64,000 nucleotides of DNA from Paenibacillus assamensis DSM 18201 (GCF_000422445.1 NZ_AULU01000023.1:1-64000); one strand, 5' to 3'. Shown: positions 1 through 10,147, counted from the stretch's first letter. Program-made: numbers and translations. Notes: generated from the sequence alone by a model not told the origin.

Positions 1-135
1 GGCAGGTTGCCTACGTGTTACTCACCCGTCCGCCGCTAGGCATCAGGAGTGCAAGCACTCCATCAACCCCGCTCGACTTGCATGTATTAGGCACGCCGCC
101 AGCGTTCGTCCTGAGCCAGGATCAAACTCTCCATA
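1..135 (-). rRNA. 16S ribosomal RNA, 5' end (partial)
   Basis: The minus strand reads the universal 16S start, with the 27F primer site AGAGTTTGATCCTGGCTCAG at 111-130 followed by the standard helix 1-6 region. The gene runs off the left edge, so only about 135 nt are present. The stretch reading GTAACACGTAGGCAACCTG on the minus strand resembles Paenibacillus rather than Bacillus, which usually has GTGGGTAACCTG there. It lies downstream of lysS, as one B. subtilis rrn operon does. Confidence 0.97.
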
Positions 136-216
136 AAAGTGTTTGACTTGCTCATTTGTAATGCTGACGAAATTCATTGCTGAATTTCTTATATCAAACG
201 TTTCACTCGTTGTTCA

Positions 217-232
217 GTTTTCAAAGAACAAT
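217..232 (-). promoter_or_regulatory. boxA-like antitermination site in the rrn leader
   Basis: The minus strand reads TTGTTCTTTGAAAACTG about 85-100 nt before the 16S start. This is the usual Bacillus-type leader boxA, which recruits the NusB/S10 antitermination complex in rRNA operons. Assignment is by motif and position. Confidence 0.75.
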
Positions 233-308
233 TTCGCTCCAGATCACTCGTCTTATCGACTCGTTTCTTTCGCTCTCGTTCGCCGTGTTTCTCAGTGGCG
301 ACCTTTAT

Positions 309-337
309 AATATATCATTTTCAACTTTCGATGTCAA
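309..337 (-). promoter_or_regulatory. rrn promoter P2 (sigma-A)
   Basis: On the minus strand there is a -35 TTGACA (332-337), a 17-bp spacer and a -10 TATATT (309-314), giving transcription start near 301. An A/T-rich tract directly upstream could act as an UP element. This is the proximal of two rrn promoters. A perfect 7-bp inverted repeat (359-374) lies just upstream. Confidence 0.85.
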
Positions 338-413
338 CAAGTTTTTTTAAAAGTCATTGTTGCTAGTTAGCAACTCGTTTTAATTTGTTTGTTCGCACCG
401 AAGCGACTTGATT

Positions 414-443
414 AATTTATCACACAAGCAACAGCAGCGTCAA
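414..443 (-). promoter_or_regulatory. rrn promoter P1 (sigma-A)
   Basis: Minus-strand -35 TTGACG (438-443), 18-bp spacer, -10 TAAATT (414-419), about 105 bp upstream of P2. Tandem P1/P2 promoters are the rule for Bacillus-group rRNA operons. The rest of the 444-595 spacer is AT-rich and shows nothing else I can assign. Confidence 0.6.
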
Positions 444-593
444 GCTTCCACAACAGTCCATATTTAGGTAAATATTTAACACATCACCAAAATTAGTTTT
501 GCTCTATTCCATCAAAATCTATTCCTACATTAACAATTTGATTTTGTTATAGCGATACCAATCGTCAATTATCAATAAAAGTACACCAATATA

Positions 594-623
594 AATAAAA
601 GGCTGCGTCTAGAAGACGCAGCC
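594..623 (-). terminator. Terminator after lysS
   Basis: A perfect 10-bp stem (GGCTGCGTCT / AGACGCAGCC, 601-623) with a 3-nt loop is followed on the minus strand by a T-rich run. It lies 12 bp beyond the lysS stop and separates lysS from the rrn promoters. Confidence 0.9.
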
Positions 624-634
624 TAAACCATCTA

Positions 635-2149
<1,515 letters not shown>

Positions 2150-2326
2150 TCACTCCTTACCTGCAGCCTACCCACATAACAAAGGTTATGGCTCACTAGT
2201 TTAGTCTTATAAATGCATAAGGCGGTAACGGCTTGTCCTTCAAAATGAAGAACAACCGAATACCGCTCCAGTGCGTGTCAAAGCCACAAGTTAAGGGGTA
2301 GCCATCAATCCCATATGACAACTACG

Positions 2327-2352
2327 GAAAAAAGCCCCCTGCTGGAAGCTTC
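2327..2352 (-). terminator. Terminator after greA
   Basis: On the minus strand AAGCTTCC pairs with GGGGGCTT (two G-U pairs) around a 6-nt loop, followed by six T residues. It sits about 55 bp past the greA stop, so lysS probably has its own promoter in the following 180 bp. I could not define that promoter convincingly. Confidence 0.65.
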
Positions 2353-2407
2353 TTCACCCCATTCTCATTCCCTAGCTATAAATCCTCTTAACCGTAGCAG
2401 CGATTTT

Positions 2408-2884
2408 TTACAGCTTAATATCTACAATTTTGTATTGAATAACGCCCGCTGGAACACTTACTTCTACGACTGTTCCTTTTTGCTTGCCGAGAATCGCTTT
2501 CCCAACTGGGCTTTCGTTTGAAATTTTATTCTTCAACGGATCGGATTCAGCAGTACCTACAATTGTGTACTCCATCGTGTCACCAAACTCCAAATCTTCT
2601 ACAATGACAGTAGATCCGATGCTTACTGTATCTGTGTCGATCTCATCATTGTTAATAATGCGCGCATTGCGGAGCATTTTCTCTAACGTAAGAACACGAC
2701 CTTCGATAAACGCCTGCTCGTTCTTCGCATCTTCATATTCGGAGTTCTCACTAATATCTCCGTACCCGATAGCTACTTTAATCCGTTCCGCCACCTCACG
2801 ACGTTTAACGGATTTGAGGTTATCTAGCTCTTCCTCCAGCTTCTTCAGACCGTCCTGAGTCAGAATAACTTGTTTATCGCTCAT
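2408..2884 (-). CDS. greA: Transcription elongation factor GreA
   Basis: GreA enters the secondary channel of RNA polymerase and stimulates cleavage of backtracked transcripts. The 158-residue length is typical. Residues 1-75 form the N-terminal coiled coil, with the acidic tip in [11 protein letters not shown] (about 44-54). The rest is the FKBP-like C-terminal domain ending in [17 protein letters not shown]. In B. subtilis greA is elsewhere. Here it lies between dusB and lysS with its own strong promoter and a structured leader of about 205 nt. Identity is secure. Confidence 0.97.
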   Translation of the reverse strand: MSDKQVILTQDGLKKLEEELDNLKSVKRREVAERIKVAIGYGDISENSEYEDAKNEQAFIEGRVLTLEKMLRNARIINNDEIDTDTVSIGSTVIVEDLEFGDTMEYTIVGTAESDPLKNKISNESPVGKAILGKQKGTVVEVSVPAGVIQYKIVDIKL

Positions 2885-3090
2885 CTTACCGATTCTCCTG
2901 TCATGATCAATATTTTCGCACTCCGACCTACCTATGGCCCGGTCGTATTGGAGCGGTTACCCGCACATCCATGCGAATCCCTACTCTCATCATATGGCGT
3001 CAAGCTATCATGATGACTGCCTTGAACATGGTTGGAACGCTGAAGCATATCAACCTTTTTCACTTCAAGGTATGAGGCGAATTTTCTAAT
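2885..3090 (-). promoter_or_regulatory. Long structured leader of greA
   Basis: About 205 nt separate the predicted greA transcription start from its ATG. The minus strand can form several local hairpins, including GCGG-GTAA-CCGC near 2954-2965, CGCA/TGCG near 2970-2983 and CGACC/GGTCG near 2923-2944. No known riboswitch or T-box signature is recognised. Function unknown. Confidence 0.35.
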
Positions 3091-3095
3091 GTTGA

Positions 3096-3124
3096 ATTAT
3101 ATGGGATGGATTAGTAAAAGTCAA
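3096..3124 (-). promoter_or_regulatory. greA promoter (sigma-A)
   Basis: Minus-strand -35 TTGACT (3119-3124), 17-bp spacer and -10 TATAAT (3096-3101). A strong consensus promoter between dusB and greA. An imperfect stem GCGT...ACGC lies just upstream (about 3129-3154) and might end dusB transcripts, but it lacks a clear T run. Confidence 0.85.
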
Positions 3125-3172
3125 TGAGCGTAAACACCCATCTGTGTAAACGCTTCAATGCAGTGCAACTTA

Positions 3173-4204
3173 CTAATGAACAGCCGAAGCATCCATAGCT
3201 GCATCAGGGTTTGCCTTACGGTCAAACAACCCCGCTTTTACTTGTTCGACATATTCACCTAGCATGCGTTCCACTTCGTCACGATGACTCTCTTCCATAA
3301 TAGCGTCTTTCACACGAGCAGCTCCAGGGAGACCTTTTAAATACCATGCCAAATGCTTACGCATCTCTTTTACAGCTACCTTCTCGCCTTTTAGAGCAAT
3401 TAGGCGGTCCATATGCACCAAAGCAATACGAACTTTCTCTTCTGGAGCTGGATCCGGCAGCAGTTCCCCTGTTGTCAAATATTCAATTGTACGATATAGT
3501 ATCCACGGATTACCGAGTGCACCTCGTCCAACCATAACACCATCGCAACCCGTCGTATCCAACATACGCTTCGCATCTTCTGGTGAGAAGACATCACCGT
3601 TTCCGATGACCGGAATATTGACCGCTTCTTTTACTTGTTTAATGTAGCTCCAGTCCGCTGTTCCGGAGTATAGCTGCTCACGTGTACGCCCATGCACACT
3701 TACTGCTTGACCACCTGCACGCTCAACAGCTTGCGCATTTTCAACTACATAAATGTGATCATCATCCCACCCGATACGCATCTTAACTGTAACGGGTTTG
3801 TCGACAGCATCAACAACAGCCGACACCATCTCGTAAATTTTGTTTGGATCCAGCAGCCAACGCGCCCCTGCATCACACTTCGTAACTTTAGGTACGGGAC
3901 AGCCCATGTTAATATCAATGATATCGGCGTTAGAATGCTTATCTACGATTTTCGCTGCTTCGACAAGAGTCGTACGATTTCCTCCGAATATTTGCAAGCT
4001 AAGCGGCTTCTCACGGTCGTCAACATACAACATTTCTCGCGTTCTTTCATTGCCATGAACAAGCGCTTTGTCACTAACCATCTCTGCACAAACTAAGCCT
4101 GCTCCAAATTCTTTAGCAATTAGACGAAATGCCGGGTTACAAACGCCTGCCATCGGGGCAAGTACCACTTGGTTTTTCATCTCGATATTTGCAATCTTCA
4201 ACAA
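3173..4204 (-). CDS. dusB: tRNA-dihydrouridine synthase
   Basis: FMN- and NADPH-dependent enzyme that reduces specific uridines in the tRNA D-loop. The 343-residue TIM-barrel protein shows LAPMAGVCNPAFR at the N terminus and the catalytic-cysteine motif NMGCPVPKVTK (Cys about 102). KMRIGWD, VHGRTREQLYSG, IGNGDV and the flavin-phosphate loop GRGALGNPW follow. The start codon is TTG, preceded by AAAGGAG at about 10 nt. It follows the small HTH gene, matching B. subtilis folK-yazB-yacF(dusB). The last 15 residues are low-complexity. DusB is the usual single Dus of this gene cluster, though paralogue assignment is by context. Confidence 0.95.
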   Translation of the reverse strand: MLKIANIEMKNQVVLAPMAGVCNPAFRLIAKEFGAGLVCAEMVSDKALVHGNERTREMLYVDDREKPLSLQIFGGNRTTLVEAAKIVDKHSNADIIDINMGCPVPKVTKCDAGARWLLDPNKIYEMVSAVVDAVDKPVTVKMRIGWDDDHIYVVENAQAVERAGGQAVSVHGRTREQLYSGTADWSYIKQVKEAVNIPVIGNGDVFSPEDAKRMLDTTGCDGVMVGRGALGNPWILYRTIEYLTTGELLPDPAPEEKVRIALVHMDRLIALKGEKVAVKEMRKHLAWYLKGLPGAARVKDAIMEESHRDEVERMLGEYVEQVKAGLFDRKANPDAAMDASAVH

Positions 4205-4260
4205 CGTACTCTCGCTCCTTTCCCTGTCAGCGTTCTATGCTGTCTTATTTATTCATTATT

Positions 4261-4464
4261 TTAGCTGCCAACGAGTTCTTCTACTGTTACGCGCAAAGCC
4301 TGCGCGATACGCTGAAGGAGACGATCATCAATTGAGCGATTGCCACGCTCAATCTCACCAATTATCGTGATCGATACATCTGTCATTTCGGCAAGTTCAA
4401 TTTGTGTCATTCCACGAAGCTTTCGGAACGCACGAATTCGCTTGCTGAATCGATTCGCTTCCAC
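4261..4464 (-). CDS. Small XRE-family HTH regulator (YazB-like)
   Basis: A 67-residue protein that is almost entirely one helix-turn-helix: residues 10-60 match the Cro/CI fold, with MTQIELAEMTDVSITIIGEI as the DNA-contacting helices. It starts with GTG inside the end of folK (58-bp overlap), indicating translational coupling. Position between folK and dusB matches B. subtilis yazB. Its targets are unknown to me. A role in regulating this folate operon is only a guess from location. Confidence 0.9.
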   Translation of the reverse strand: MEANRFSKRIRAFRKLRGMTQIELAEMTDVSITIIGEIERGNRSIDDRLLQRIAQALRVTVEELVGS

Positions 4465-4970
4465 AGCCGAATTCCTTCCTTTCCTTCCATTGTGCCCAAG
4501 GCATCATGGACGAATGCGTACAGTTCATCCGAAGAAGTTACAACATCAGCAAGCGGAACTAGTACGAACAATCGCTCACCCATTCGGGGGTGAGGTAAAA
4601 TAAGTTTCTCTGTTTCCATTTGCACTCCCTGCACAGAGAGTAGATCCAGATCTAGTGTCCGTGGACCCCAGCGAACCTCTCGAACTCTTCCTAGTTGCTG
4701 TTCAATATCAAGCATGACATCCAGTAACTGCTCTGGACTTAATCTAGTTTCTACTGCAGCAGCCATATTTAGAAAAGCTGGTTGGTCAACGTACCCGACA
4801 GGGTCTGTCTCATATAAGGAAGAACAATCGAGGACATTCACGTCTTCATTCTTATGAAGATAACGGAGCCCCTCACTTAGCGTACATTCACGATCTCCAA
4901 GGTTAGCTCCAAGTGCGATAAACGCTTTTACCCAACCTCTATTGGATGAAGAAGTATGTTGTTCAGGCAT
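4407..4970 (-). CDS. folK: 2-amino-4-hydroxy-6-hydroxymethyldihydropteridine diphosphokinase
   Basis: Transfers pyrophosphate from ATP to 6-hydroxymethyl-7,8-dihydropterin, the step before FolP in folate synthesis. The 187-residue protein has the HPPK motifs ALGANLGDRE (about 18-27), the pterin-contact region YETDPVGYVDQPAFLN and the metal and ATP motif RWGPRTLDLDLL, then LPHPRMGERLFVLVPL. It abuts folB with no gap. Its 3' end overlaps the HTH gene. The N terminus has about 13 extra residues compared with typical HPPK. The C-terminal tail (from about 150) is also extended and not conserved. Confidence 0.97.
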   Translation of the reverse strand: MPEQHTSSSNRGWVKAFIALGANLGDRECTLSEGLRYLHKNEDVNVLDCSSLYETDPVGYVDQPAFLNMAAAVETRLSPEQLLDVMLDIEQQLGRVREVRWGPRTLDLDLLSVQGVQMETEKLILPHPRMGERLFVLVPLADVVTSSDELYAFVHDALGTMEGKEGIRLWKRIDSASEFVRSESFVE

Positions 4971-5423
4971 CTAGCCTTCGCCCCTCTCTACTTCTTCCAC
5001 GCGTGCACGCACAATCTCCATGGTAACACCTTCAAAGCGAATGTCAAACGGTGGGTTGGGCTTGGTCACGCGTACGGTTATTTCCTCAATTCGAGCGTAC
5101 GAATCCAGTAATACAGAAGCGATGCGCTCAGCAAGTGCCTCGACTAGTAAGTACGACTCTTGCTCCATAATGACACGAACTGTCTCATGGATAAGCGCAT
5201 AATTAATCGATTGATCCAGATCATCATAGAGACCCGCTTCCTGCAAGCCCATTTGCATGTCCAAATCGACGTACCAACGTTGTCCTAATTTCCGTTCTTC
5301 TTCAAAAACACCATGCTTACCGAAAAAAGACATACGGTCCATCTTCATTCGATCTGGGCGTATCACTCTTTTCCGCGTAGTTGGAGGCAGCTTAGAGTGA
5401 TGGTCACTTCCTTTATGTAGCAT
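4971..5423 (-). CDS. folB: Dihydroneopterin aldolase
   Basis: Converts 7,8-dihydroneopterin to 6-hydroxymethyldihydropterin and glycolaldehyde. The FolB core begins at MDRMSFFGKHGVFEEERKLG, with the catalytic Glu in HGVFEEE and the Lys in VRVTKPNPPFDI. The reading frame opens at 5447. The ATG at 5423 is preferred because AAGGGAGG lies 11 nt upstream. Even so there are about 26 residues before the conserved core, so a still shorter protein is possible. It sits between folP and folK in the folate operon. Confidence 0.93.
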   Translation of the reverse strand: MLHKGSDHHSKLPPTTRKRVIRPDRMKMDRMSFFGKHGVFEEERKLGQRWYVDLDMQMGLQEAGLYDDLDQSINYALIHETVRVIMEQESYLLVEALAERIASVLLDSYARIEEITVRVTKPNPPFDIRFEGVTMEIVRARVEEVERGEG

Positions 5424-5513
5424 GAGATCAGATTCCTCCCTTATCATTTCCGGTCTATACTTCGTTATTGACGGTTGTCGCTCTTCTCATGTTTCATCTT
5501 TAATAGATTGATC

Positions 5514-6377
5514 CTAAATCTTAATACTTTCTTTATACAACATCGCATCACTCATTCGAGCAGTACGAACGATTTGCTTTACATCATGGACGCGCACCAT
5601 TTGACAACCTTGCGCGATGCCCAAAGCAACTGTAGCCGCTGTACCCTCTATCACATCGGTAGCAGGAGCTTCTAATACGTTCTGTATGAACCGTTTTCGG
5701 GATGTTGCAAGCAGAACAGGATAACCTAAAGCAACCATGTCATCAAGATGGTGCATTAAATGAAGATTGTCATCTCCTGTTTTAGCGAAGCCCATTCCAG
5801 GATCTAGCCAAATATTTTCGCGTTTCACTCCCGCATCTAGGGCCAACTCAGCACTTTCGCGCAGATCCTGCATTACATCTTCAATATAACTCTCATAATT
5901 TCGCTCGGGTCGGTTATGCATCAATATAATCGGGCATTGATAAGCAGCTGCCACTTGAACCATTTCCGGATCCAGCTTGCCACCCCAAATATCATTCATG
6001 ATATGAGCACCTGCCTCCAGCGCTTGCCTTGCAACCTCTGCTTTGTACGTATCTATTGAAATAGCAATGTGCGGAAGCTCACGCCGTAGTGCTTCAATAA
6101 CTGGAATTACACGGCGAAGCTCCTCCTCTAACTCAACTGGCTTTGAGCCTGGACGGGTAGATTCTCCGCCAATATCCAAGATGTCAGCACCATCAGCCAC
6201 CATCCGATGCGCATGTTCCAATGCACGTTCTACATCGGTATAGCTTCCACCGTCTGAAAAGGAATCGGGTGTTACATTTAATATCCCCATGATCAAGGTC
6301 CGCTCAGAAAGTGTCAACACTACCTCACCACGCTTACCTAATGCATATTGATGCGTATATATAGTAGGCTTCAGCAT
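5514..6377 (-). CDS. folP: Dihydropteroate synthase
   Basis: Condenses p-aminobenzoate with the HPPK product to give dihydropteroate; it is the sulfonamide target. A TIM barrel with the diagnostic motifs ILNVTPDSFSDGG, DIGGESTRPG, WLDPGMGFAKTGDDN and SRKRFI. ATG at 6377 has AAAGGGG 8 nt upstream and is preferred over the in-frame GTG at 6386. It lies after pabC in the pab-fol operon (B. subtilis name sul). Confidence 0.97.
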   Translation of the reverse strand: MLKPTIYTHQYALGKRGEVVLTLSERTLIMGILNVTPDSFSDGGSYTDVERALEHAHRMVADGADILDIGGESTRPGSKPVELEEELRRVIPVIEALRRELPHIAISIDTYKAEVARQALEAGAHIMNDIWGGKLDPEMVQVAAAYQCPIILMHNRPERNYESYIEDVMQDLRESAELALDAGVKRENIWLDPGMGFAKTGDDNLHLMHHLDDMVALGYPVLLATSRKRFIQNVLEAPATDVIEGTAATVALGIAQGCQMVRVHDVKQIVRTARMSDAMLYKESIKI

Positions 6378-6411
6378 AAGCCCCACCCCTTTACTGTCAT
6401 TCTCTAGTTGC

Positions 6412-7293
6412 TTATCCGCTTGTCGTCATCTGACGATATCGTTCAAGCAATTGGTTGGTTAACCTACCAATTGTCCCATCCCCAACAACATATTGCCGCT
6501 CCTCTACGTCGCATAACAATGTGACAGGAACCAGTTCTTGAATGGACGTGGTCAGAAATACCTCATCTGCTTCTAATAGATGAGACCAAGTATAAGCCCC
6601 TTCTTCATATCGAATATCTTGCTGTTCAGCCAGTTCCAACACAGCAGCACGAGTAATACCCGGTAAAATACCTGTTTCGATTGCAGGCGTATATAGCTGT
6701 CCATCTTTGATCCAAAGCACATTACTTACAATACCTTCTGCAATATTCCCTTCCGCGTTCAACATCAACCCTTCTGCTCCTTGCAGCGCTGAAGCGTATG
6801 TACCTAATTCCCGCTTTGCAATAATATTGTTCATGTAATGGCCTGATTTTACTCGAATTACAGTCTCAGGGCTGCTTCTCCTCGTATTCAACAGCTGTAG
6901 CGGCTTCCCTGTCTCATATAAAGTACTTGGCAACTGCGGCAGCGGCTTAGCAAACACAATAATTTGTGGGTTCGTATAATCCACGGTTGGCAATCCATCA
7001 CCTTGCTCGCCTGCACTAACGGTTAATCGAATATAAGCCTCAGGTAATTTATTCGCCGCCATAACATCCTGAATATGCCGATGCAGCTTCTCCTTATCGA
7101 GTTCCAAGACTACACCCAACTGATGACAGGCGCTGTACAAACGCTCCAAGTGCCTCTCCCATAGAAAAGGCTTGCCACCATAAGTCCTCATCGTCTCAAA
7201 CAAAGTCATTCCGTACAAAAAACCATGATCTGCTACTGAAACCATGGCTTCGTCAGTTGATTTTAACTCTCCATTCCAACCGATAGTAACCAT
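6412..7293 (-). CDS. pabC: Aminodeoxychorismate lyase
   Basis: PLP fold-type IV enzyme that releases pyruvate from 4-amino-4-deoxychorismate to give p-aminobenzoate. The 293-residue protein has DHGFLYGMTLFETMRTY near the N terminus, the PLP lysine in RVKSGHYMNNIIAKREL, the conserved EG(N)IAEG and SNVLW motif, and TGILPGITR for the phosphate. The start codon directly follows the pabA stop. A branched-chain aminotransferase or D-amino acid transaminase is possible on sequence alone. The pab/fol context decides for PabC. Confidence 0.93.
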   Translation of the reverse strand: MVTIGWNGELKSTDEAMVSVADHGFLYGMTLFETMRTYGGKPFLWERHLERLYSACHQLGVVLELDKEKLHRHIQDVMAANKLPEAYIRLTVSAGEQGDGLPTVDYTNPQIIVFAKPLPQLPSTLYETGKPLQLLNTRRSSPETVIRVKSGHYMNNIIAKRELGTYASALQGAEGLMLNAEGNIAEGIVSNVLWIKDGQLYTPAIETGILPGITRAAVLELAEQQDIRYEEGAYTWSHLLEADEVFLTTSIQELVPVTLLCDVEERQYVVGDGTIGRLTNQLLERYRQMTTSG

Positions 7294-7869
7294 CTAGCTA
7301 CTCACTCTCCTGCTAAGGAAGTTTTTCAGCATGTGATGACCGTGCTCCGTAACAATAGATTCCGGATGAAATTGCACACTTTCAATTACATAATCTCTAT
7401 GACGCATGCCCATAATTTCACCCTCAGCCGTTTGCGCTGTAATTTCTAGAGCATCCGGCAATGAATCATGTTCAACAATAAGCGAATGATACCTAGTGGC
7501 TGTAAAAGGATTCGGCAGCCCTTCAAACACGGACATCCCATGATGATAAATGGATGAGGTTTTGCCGTGCATCGGACGTTCGGCACGAATGACTCGGCCA
7601 CCGAACGCTTGTCCTATCGCTTGATGCCCTAAACAAACTCCTAAAATAGGGATGCGGCCTTTGAAGTGTTCAATGACAGCAAGTGTTATTCCCGCTTCAT
7701 TTGGTGTGCTTGGTCCTGGAGACAGTAAAATATGATCAGGTTCCAACTGCTCAATTGTTGCAAGATCTATATCATCATTGCGGTAAACAGTAACTTCTTC
7801 TCCAAGTTCCGATAAGTATTGTACGAGATTATACGTAAAGGAATCATAATTATCGATTACGAGTATCAA
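7294..7869 (-). CDS. pabA: Aminodeoxychorismate/anthranilate synthase glutaminase subunit
   Basis: Class I glutamine amidotransferase that supplies ammonia to PabB (and in Bacillus also to TrpE). Triad: Cys in [10 protein letters not shown], then His and Glu in [21 protein letters not shown] at the N terminus is the family signature. The start is placed at TTG 7869 because GGTGGGGG precedes it and this gives the canonical [10 protein letters not shown] terminus; an ATG at 7887 would add six residues through the ribosome-binding site. pabB, normally just upstream, is absent. The partner synthase must be encoded elsewhere. Confidence 0.95.
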   Translation of the reverse strand: MILVIDNYDSFTYNLVQYLSELGEEVTVYRNDDIDLATIEQLEPDHILLSPGPSTPNEAGITLAVIEHFKGRIPILGVCLGHQAIGQAFGGRVIRAERPMHGKTSSIYHHGMSVFEGLPNPFTATRYHSLIVEHDSLPDALEITAQTAEGEIMGMRHRDYVIESVQFHPESIVTEHGHHMLKNFLSRRVSS

Positions 7870-7936
7870 GATGACACCCCCACCCATCCTATCCTTATCT
7901 ATTCGCCAACATGTATGAATGGCTAACGAATACTAA

Positions 7937-7966
7937 TATTTAATGCGATCTCATCGCCATAGTCAA
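7937..7966 (-). promoter_or_regulatory. Candidate promoter of the pabA-pabC-fol operon
   Basis: Minus-strand -35 TTGACT (7961-7966), 18-bp spacer, -10 TAAATA (7937-7942). The spacer contains the short palindrome GCGATgagATCGC. It lies between the cysK terminator and pabA, so the folate genes are probably transcribed separately from cysK. Confidence 0.5.
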
Positions 7967-8013
7967 TCATTCTAGCAACCATTATATAATAAAGCAGAAA
8001 TTGTATAACGATG

Positions 8014-8065
8014 AAAAAACCCTGATGGGATAGACACTCATCATACTCAGTGCTACCCAGCAGGG
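8014..8065 (-). terminator. Terminator after cysK
   Basis: On the minus strand CCCTG and TGGG...CCCA, CAGGG arms form a long hairpin ending in six T residues (8014-8019 as A on the plus strand). It lies about 40 bp past the cysK stop. Confidence 0.75.
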
Positions 8066-8104
8066 ATGTTATCGTAAACGATCTATTATAGGATGACGAT
8101 AGTA

Positions 8105-9043
8105 TTAGTTCTCGAAGCTGAACAATGGTGTACTCAAGTAACGCTCACCATTGCTTGGAACAACAGCCACTACACGCTTGCCAGGGCCTAGTTCCTTAGC
8201 TAACTTCAATGCAGCAAGAATCGCCGCACCTGAGGAAATACCGCACAAAATTCCCTCTTCCTTAGCTACACGACGAGCAAGCTCGAAAGCATCGTCATTT
8301 TCCACAGTAGTTACTTCATCATAAATATCACGGTTCAAAATATCAGGAATAAAGTTCGCACCGATACCTTGAATCTTGTGTGGACCCGGCTTGCCTCCAG
8401 ACAAAATAGGAGAAGCAGCTGGCTCTACTGCAACAATACGAATGTCCGGGAAGTTTTGTTTCAATACTTCTCCTGTACCAGAGATCGTCCCGCCTGTACC
8501 GATACCAGCAACAAATCCGTCCAATTTACCATCAAGCGAGTTAATCGCCTCTACGATTTCTGGACCTGTTGTTTCACGGTGAATCTTTACATTTGCTTGA
8601 TTCTTAAATTGCTGTGGAATAAAGTAGTTCGGATTCTCTGCTGCGAGTTCCTCTGCTTTACGCACTGCTCCATTCATACCTTCCGATCCAGGAGTCAATA
8701 CAAGCTCAGCTCCATAAGCACGAAGCAAGTTGCGGCGCTCCAAGCTCATTGTCTCAGGCATAACGAGAATAGCACGGTAGCCCTTTGCAGCAGCCACCAT
8801 TGCGAGACCGATACCCGTATTTCCGCTTGTAGGCTCAACAATTGTATCTCCTGGCTTAATGATGCCCTCTTGCTCTGCAACGTTAATCATGCTAATTGCG
8901 ATACGGTCTTTAACGCTAGCACCTGGATTCTGGTATTCCAGCTTCACGTATACCTCAGCACTGCCTTCCGGTACTACTCGGTTCAAACGCACAAGTGGTG
9001 TATCTCCAATCAATTCCGTTACATTGTTCACGATTCTTGCCAT
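8105..9043 (-). CDS. cysK: Cysteine synthase A (O-acetylserine sulfhydrylase)
   Basis: PLP enzyme that makes cysteine from O-acetylserine and sulfide. The 312-residue protein has the PLP lysine in NPGASVKDR (Lys45), the substrate loop [12 protein letters not shown], the phosphate cup [12 protein letters not shown] and the late ISSGAA motif. The family length is usual. Preceded by its own consensus promoter and followed by a terminator, so it behaves as a single-gene unit inside the conserved hslO-yacD-cysK-pab order. CysK of Bacillus also partners with CymR in sulfur control, but CymR is not in this window. Confidence 0.97.
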   Translation of the reverse strand: MARIVNNVTELIGDTPLVRLNRVVPEGSAEVYVKLEYQNPGASVKDRIAISMINVAEQEGIIKPGDTIVEPTSGNTGIGLAMVAAAKGYRAILVMPETMSLERRNLLRAYGAELVLTPGSEGMNGAVRKAEELAAENPNYFIPQQFKNQANVKIHRETTGPEIVEAINSLDGKLDGFVAGIGTGGTISGTGEVLKQNFPDIRIVAVEPAASPILSGGKPGPHKIQGIGANFIPDILNRDIYDEVTTVENDDAFELARRVAKEEGILCGISSGAAILAALKLAKELGPGKRVVAVVPSNGERYLSTPLFSFEN

Positions 9044-9110
9044 AAGTAACCCTCCTACTATGAGCGTATAATATTATTTCCGACTAATTCACTTGGTTTT
9101 AATTACTAAT

Positions 9111-9139
9111 AATATAACAACGATAACCCTTGATGTCAA
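9111..9139 (-). promoter_or_regulatory. cysK promoter (sigma-A)
   Basis: Minus-strand -35 TTGACA (9134-9139), 17-bp spacer, -10 TATATT (9111-9116). The roughly 60-nt leader is AT-rich and includes AATTAGTCGGAAAT, which could be a CymR-type operator. That is inference from the gene and not an established match. Confidence 0.8.
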
Positions 9140-9160
9140 TAACTTGTTTGTAAAATAAGG

Positions 9161-9207
9161 AAAAGAGCTCTTATAAGAACGTCTGCCGTTTTCTTATAAG
9201 AGCTCTC
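9161..9207 (-). terminator. Terminator after the yacD-like gene (possibly bidirectional)
   Basis: Perfect 16-bp stem AGAGCTCTTATAAGAA / TTCTTATAAGAGCTCT with an 11-nt loop, followed on the minus strand by TTTTCC. It lies 10 bp past the stop at 9215 and separates that gene from the cysK promoter. Confidence 0.85.
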
Positions 9208-9214
9208 TCTTGTT

Positions 9215-10147
9215 CTATGAATGTGTGCTCTTCCATTTCGCAGCGTACTTGTCTCGAAGCTGCTTCTCTATCTCCCGCAAAGGAGGCGCCTTGGAAAGCG
9301 CTAGGTCACGAGATACTTGCTCGCGAATGGTCATTCGATCCTCAGGTTCAACATCTCTTCTGCCAGACAACAATATAATAGCATAGCCGTCCTTCACCTT
9401 AATCGGTCTCGAATAATCACCGACCTCCATAGCCGCCGCCGCTGCAAGCTCATTGGAATCAATAAATGGATCATCATCTTCAACCCAACCTAACTTGCCC
9501 TCTTGCTCAACCGTGTAAGGATCAGTAGATATTTGACCAGCTAATGCACCAAATGATATACCTTCACCGAGCCGTTTTAGAGCTTGTTCTGCATCTTTAA
9601 ATGTATCGACTACGATATGCGACAATTCATAAGCGACGGGATGATACTCTTGACGATTTTCTTTTAGGTACTGACTAATCTCTTCTTCTGTTACGCTGAT
9701 GTCCCGTATTGCAATTTTCTCAAGCAGCAAATTGTACGTTGCATCCTCTCGAATCTGTTCAGGCGTCAATCCTAATTGCTCCTGCATGGCTAGATAGTAC
9801 GCTTCCATACTTTCATAGCCTGCCATCTGTTTACGAATCTCTGCCTCAACTTCCTTGCTCGTTACTTGCACATCAAGTGCTTGTGCCTCCTGATCCACCG
9901 CTCGCTTGTTAAGCATTTGCTCCATTACGATAGAGCCATACTGCTTCTTCAGCTCATCTACCCACTGTGATTCTGTAATCTGATCACTGCCCACGGAGGC
10001 AACGACCGATGAACCACCGCCTGGAAGACGAATCGTACCCACATCTGAACGATCAATAAGACGAAACAAGAGCACACATCCCAACACAAGTACGCAAGAA
10101 AACAACACGATAATACAGCCCCATAAGCTTTTAACTTCCTTTGTCAT
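9215..10147 (-). CDS. Membrane-anchored peptidyl-prolyl isomerase of the PrsA/SurA type (YacD-like)
   Basis: A 310-residue protein with one N-terminal membrane segment (about residues 10-30, CIIVLFSCVLVLGCVLLF). A SurA-type N-domain (about 60-150) and a parvulin-like PPIase domain follow (about 172-262; ELSHIVVDTFKDAEQAL ... LGWVEDDDPF). Likely an extracytoplasmic foldase. It matches B. subtilis yacD by position between hslO and cysK. There is a cysteine within the hydrophobic segment but no convincing lipobox. A second, lipoprotein PrsA is encoded at 35.9-37.0 kb. Client proteins are unknown. Confidence 0.88.
   Translation of the reverse strand: MTKEVKSLWGCIIVLFSCVLVLGCVLLFRLIDRSDVGTIRLPGGGSSVVASVGSDQITESQWVDELKKQYGSIVMEQMLNKRAVDQEAQALDVQVTSKEVEAEIRKQMAGYESMEAYYLAMQEQLGLTPEQIREDATYNLLLEKIAIRDISVTEEEISQYLKENRQEYHPVAYELSHIVVDTFKDAEQALKRLGEGISFGALAGQISTDPYTVEQEGKLGWVEDDDPFIDSNELAAAAAMEVGDYSRPIKVKDGYAIILLSGRRDVEPEDRMTIREQVSRDLALSKAPPLREIEKQLRDKYAAKWKSTHS

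Noticed and set aside
8369-9049. 226-codon plus-strand frame opposite cysK
   Set aside because: Cys/His-rich nonsense composition mirrors the cysK codons; cysK is certain and this frame has no independent support.
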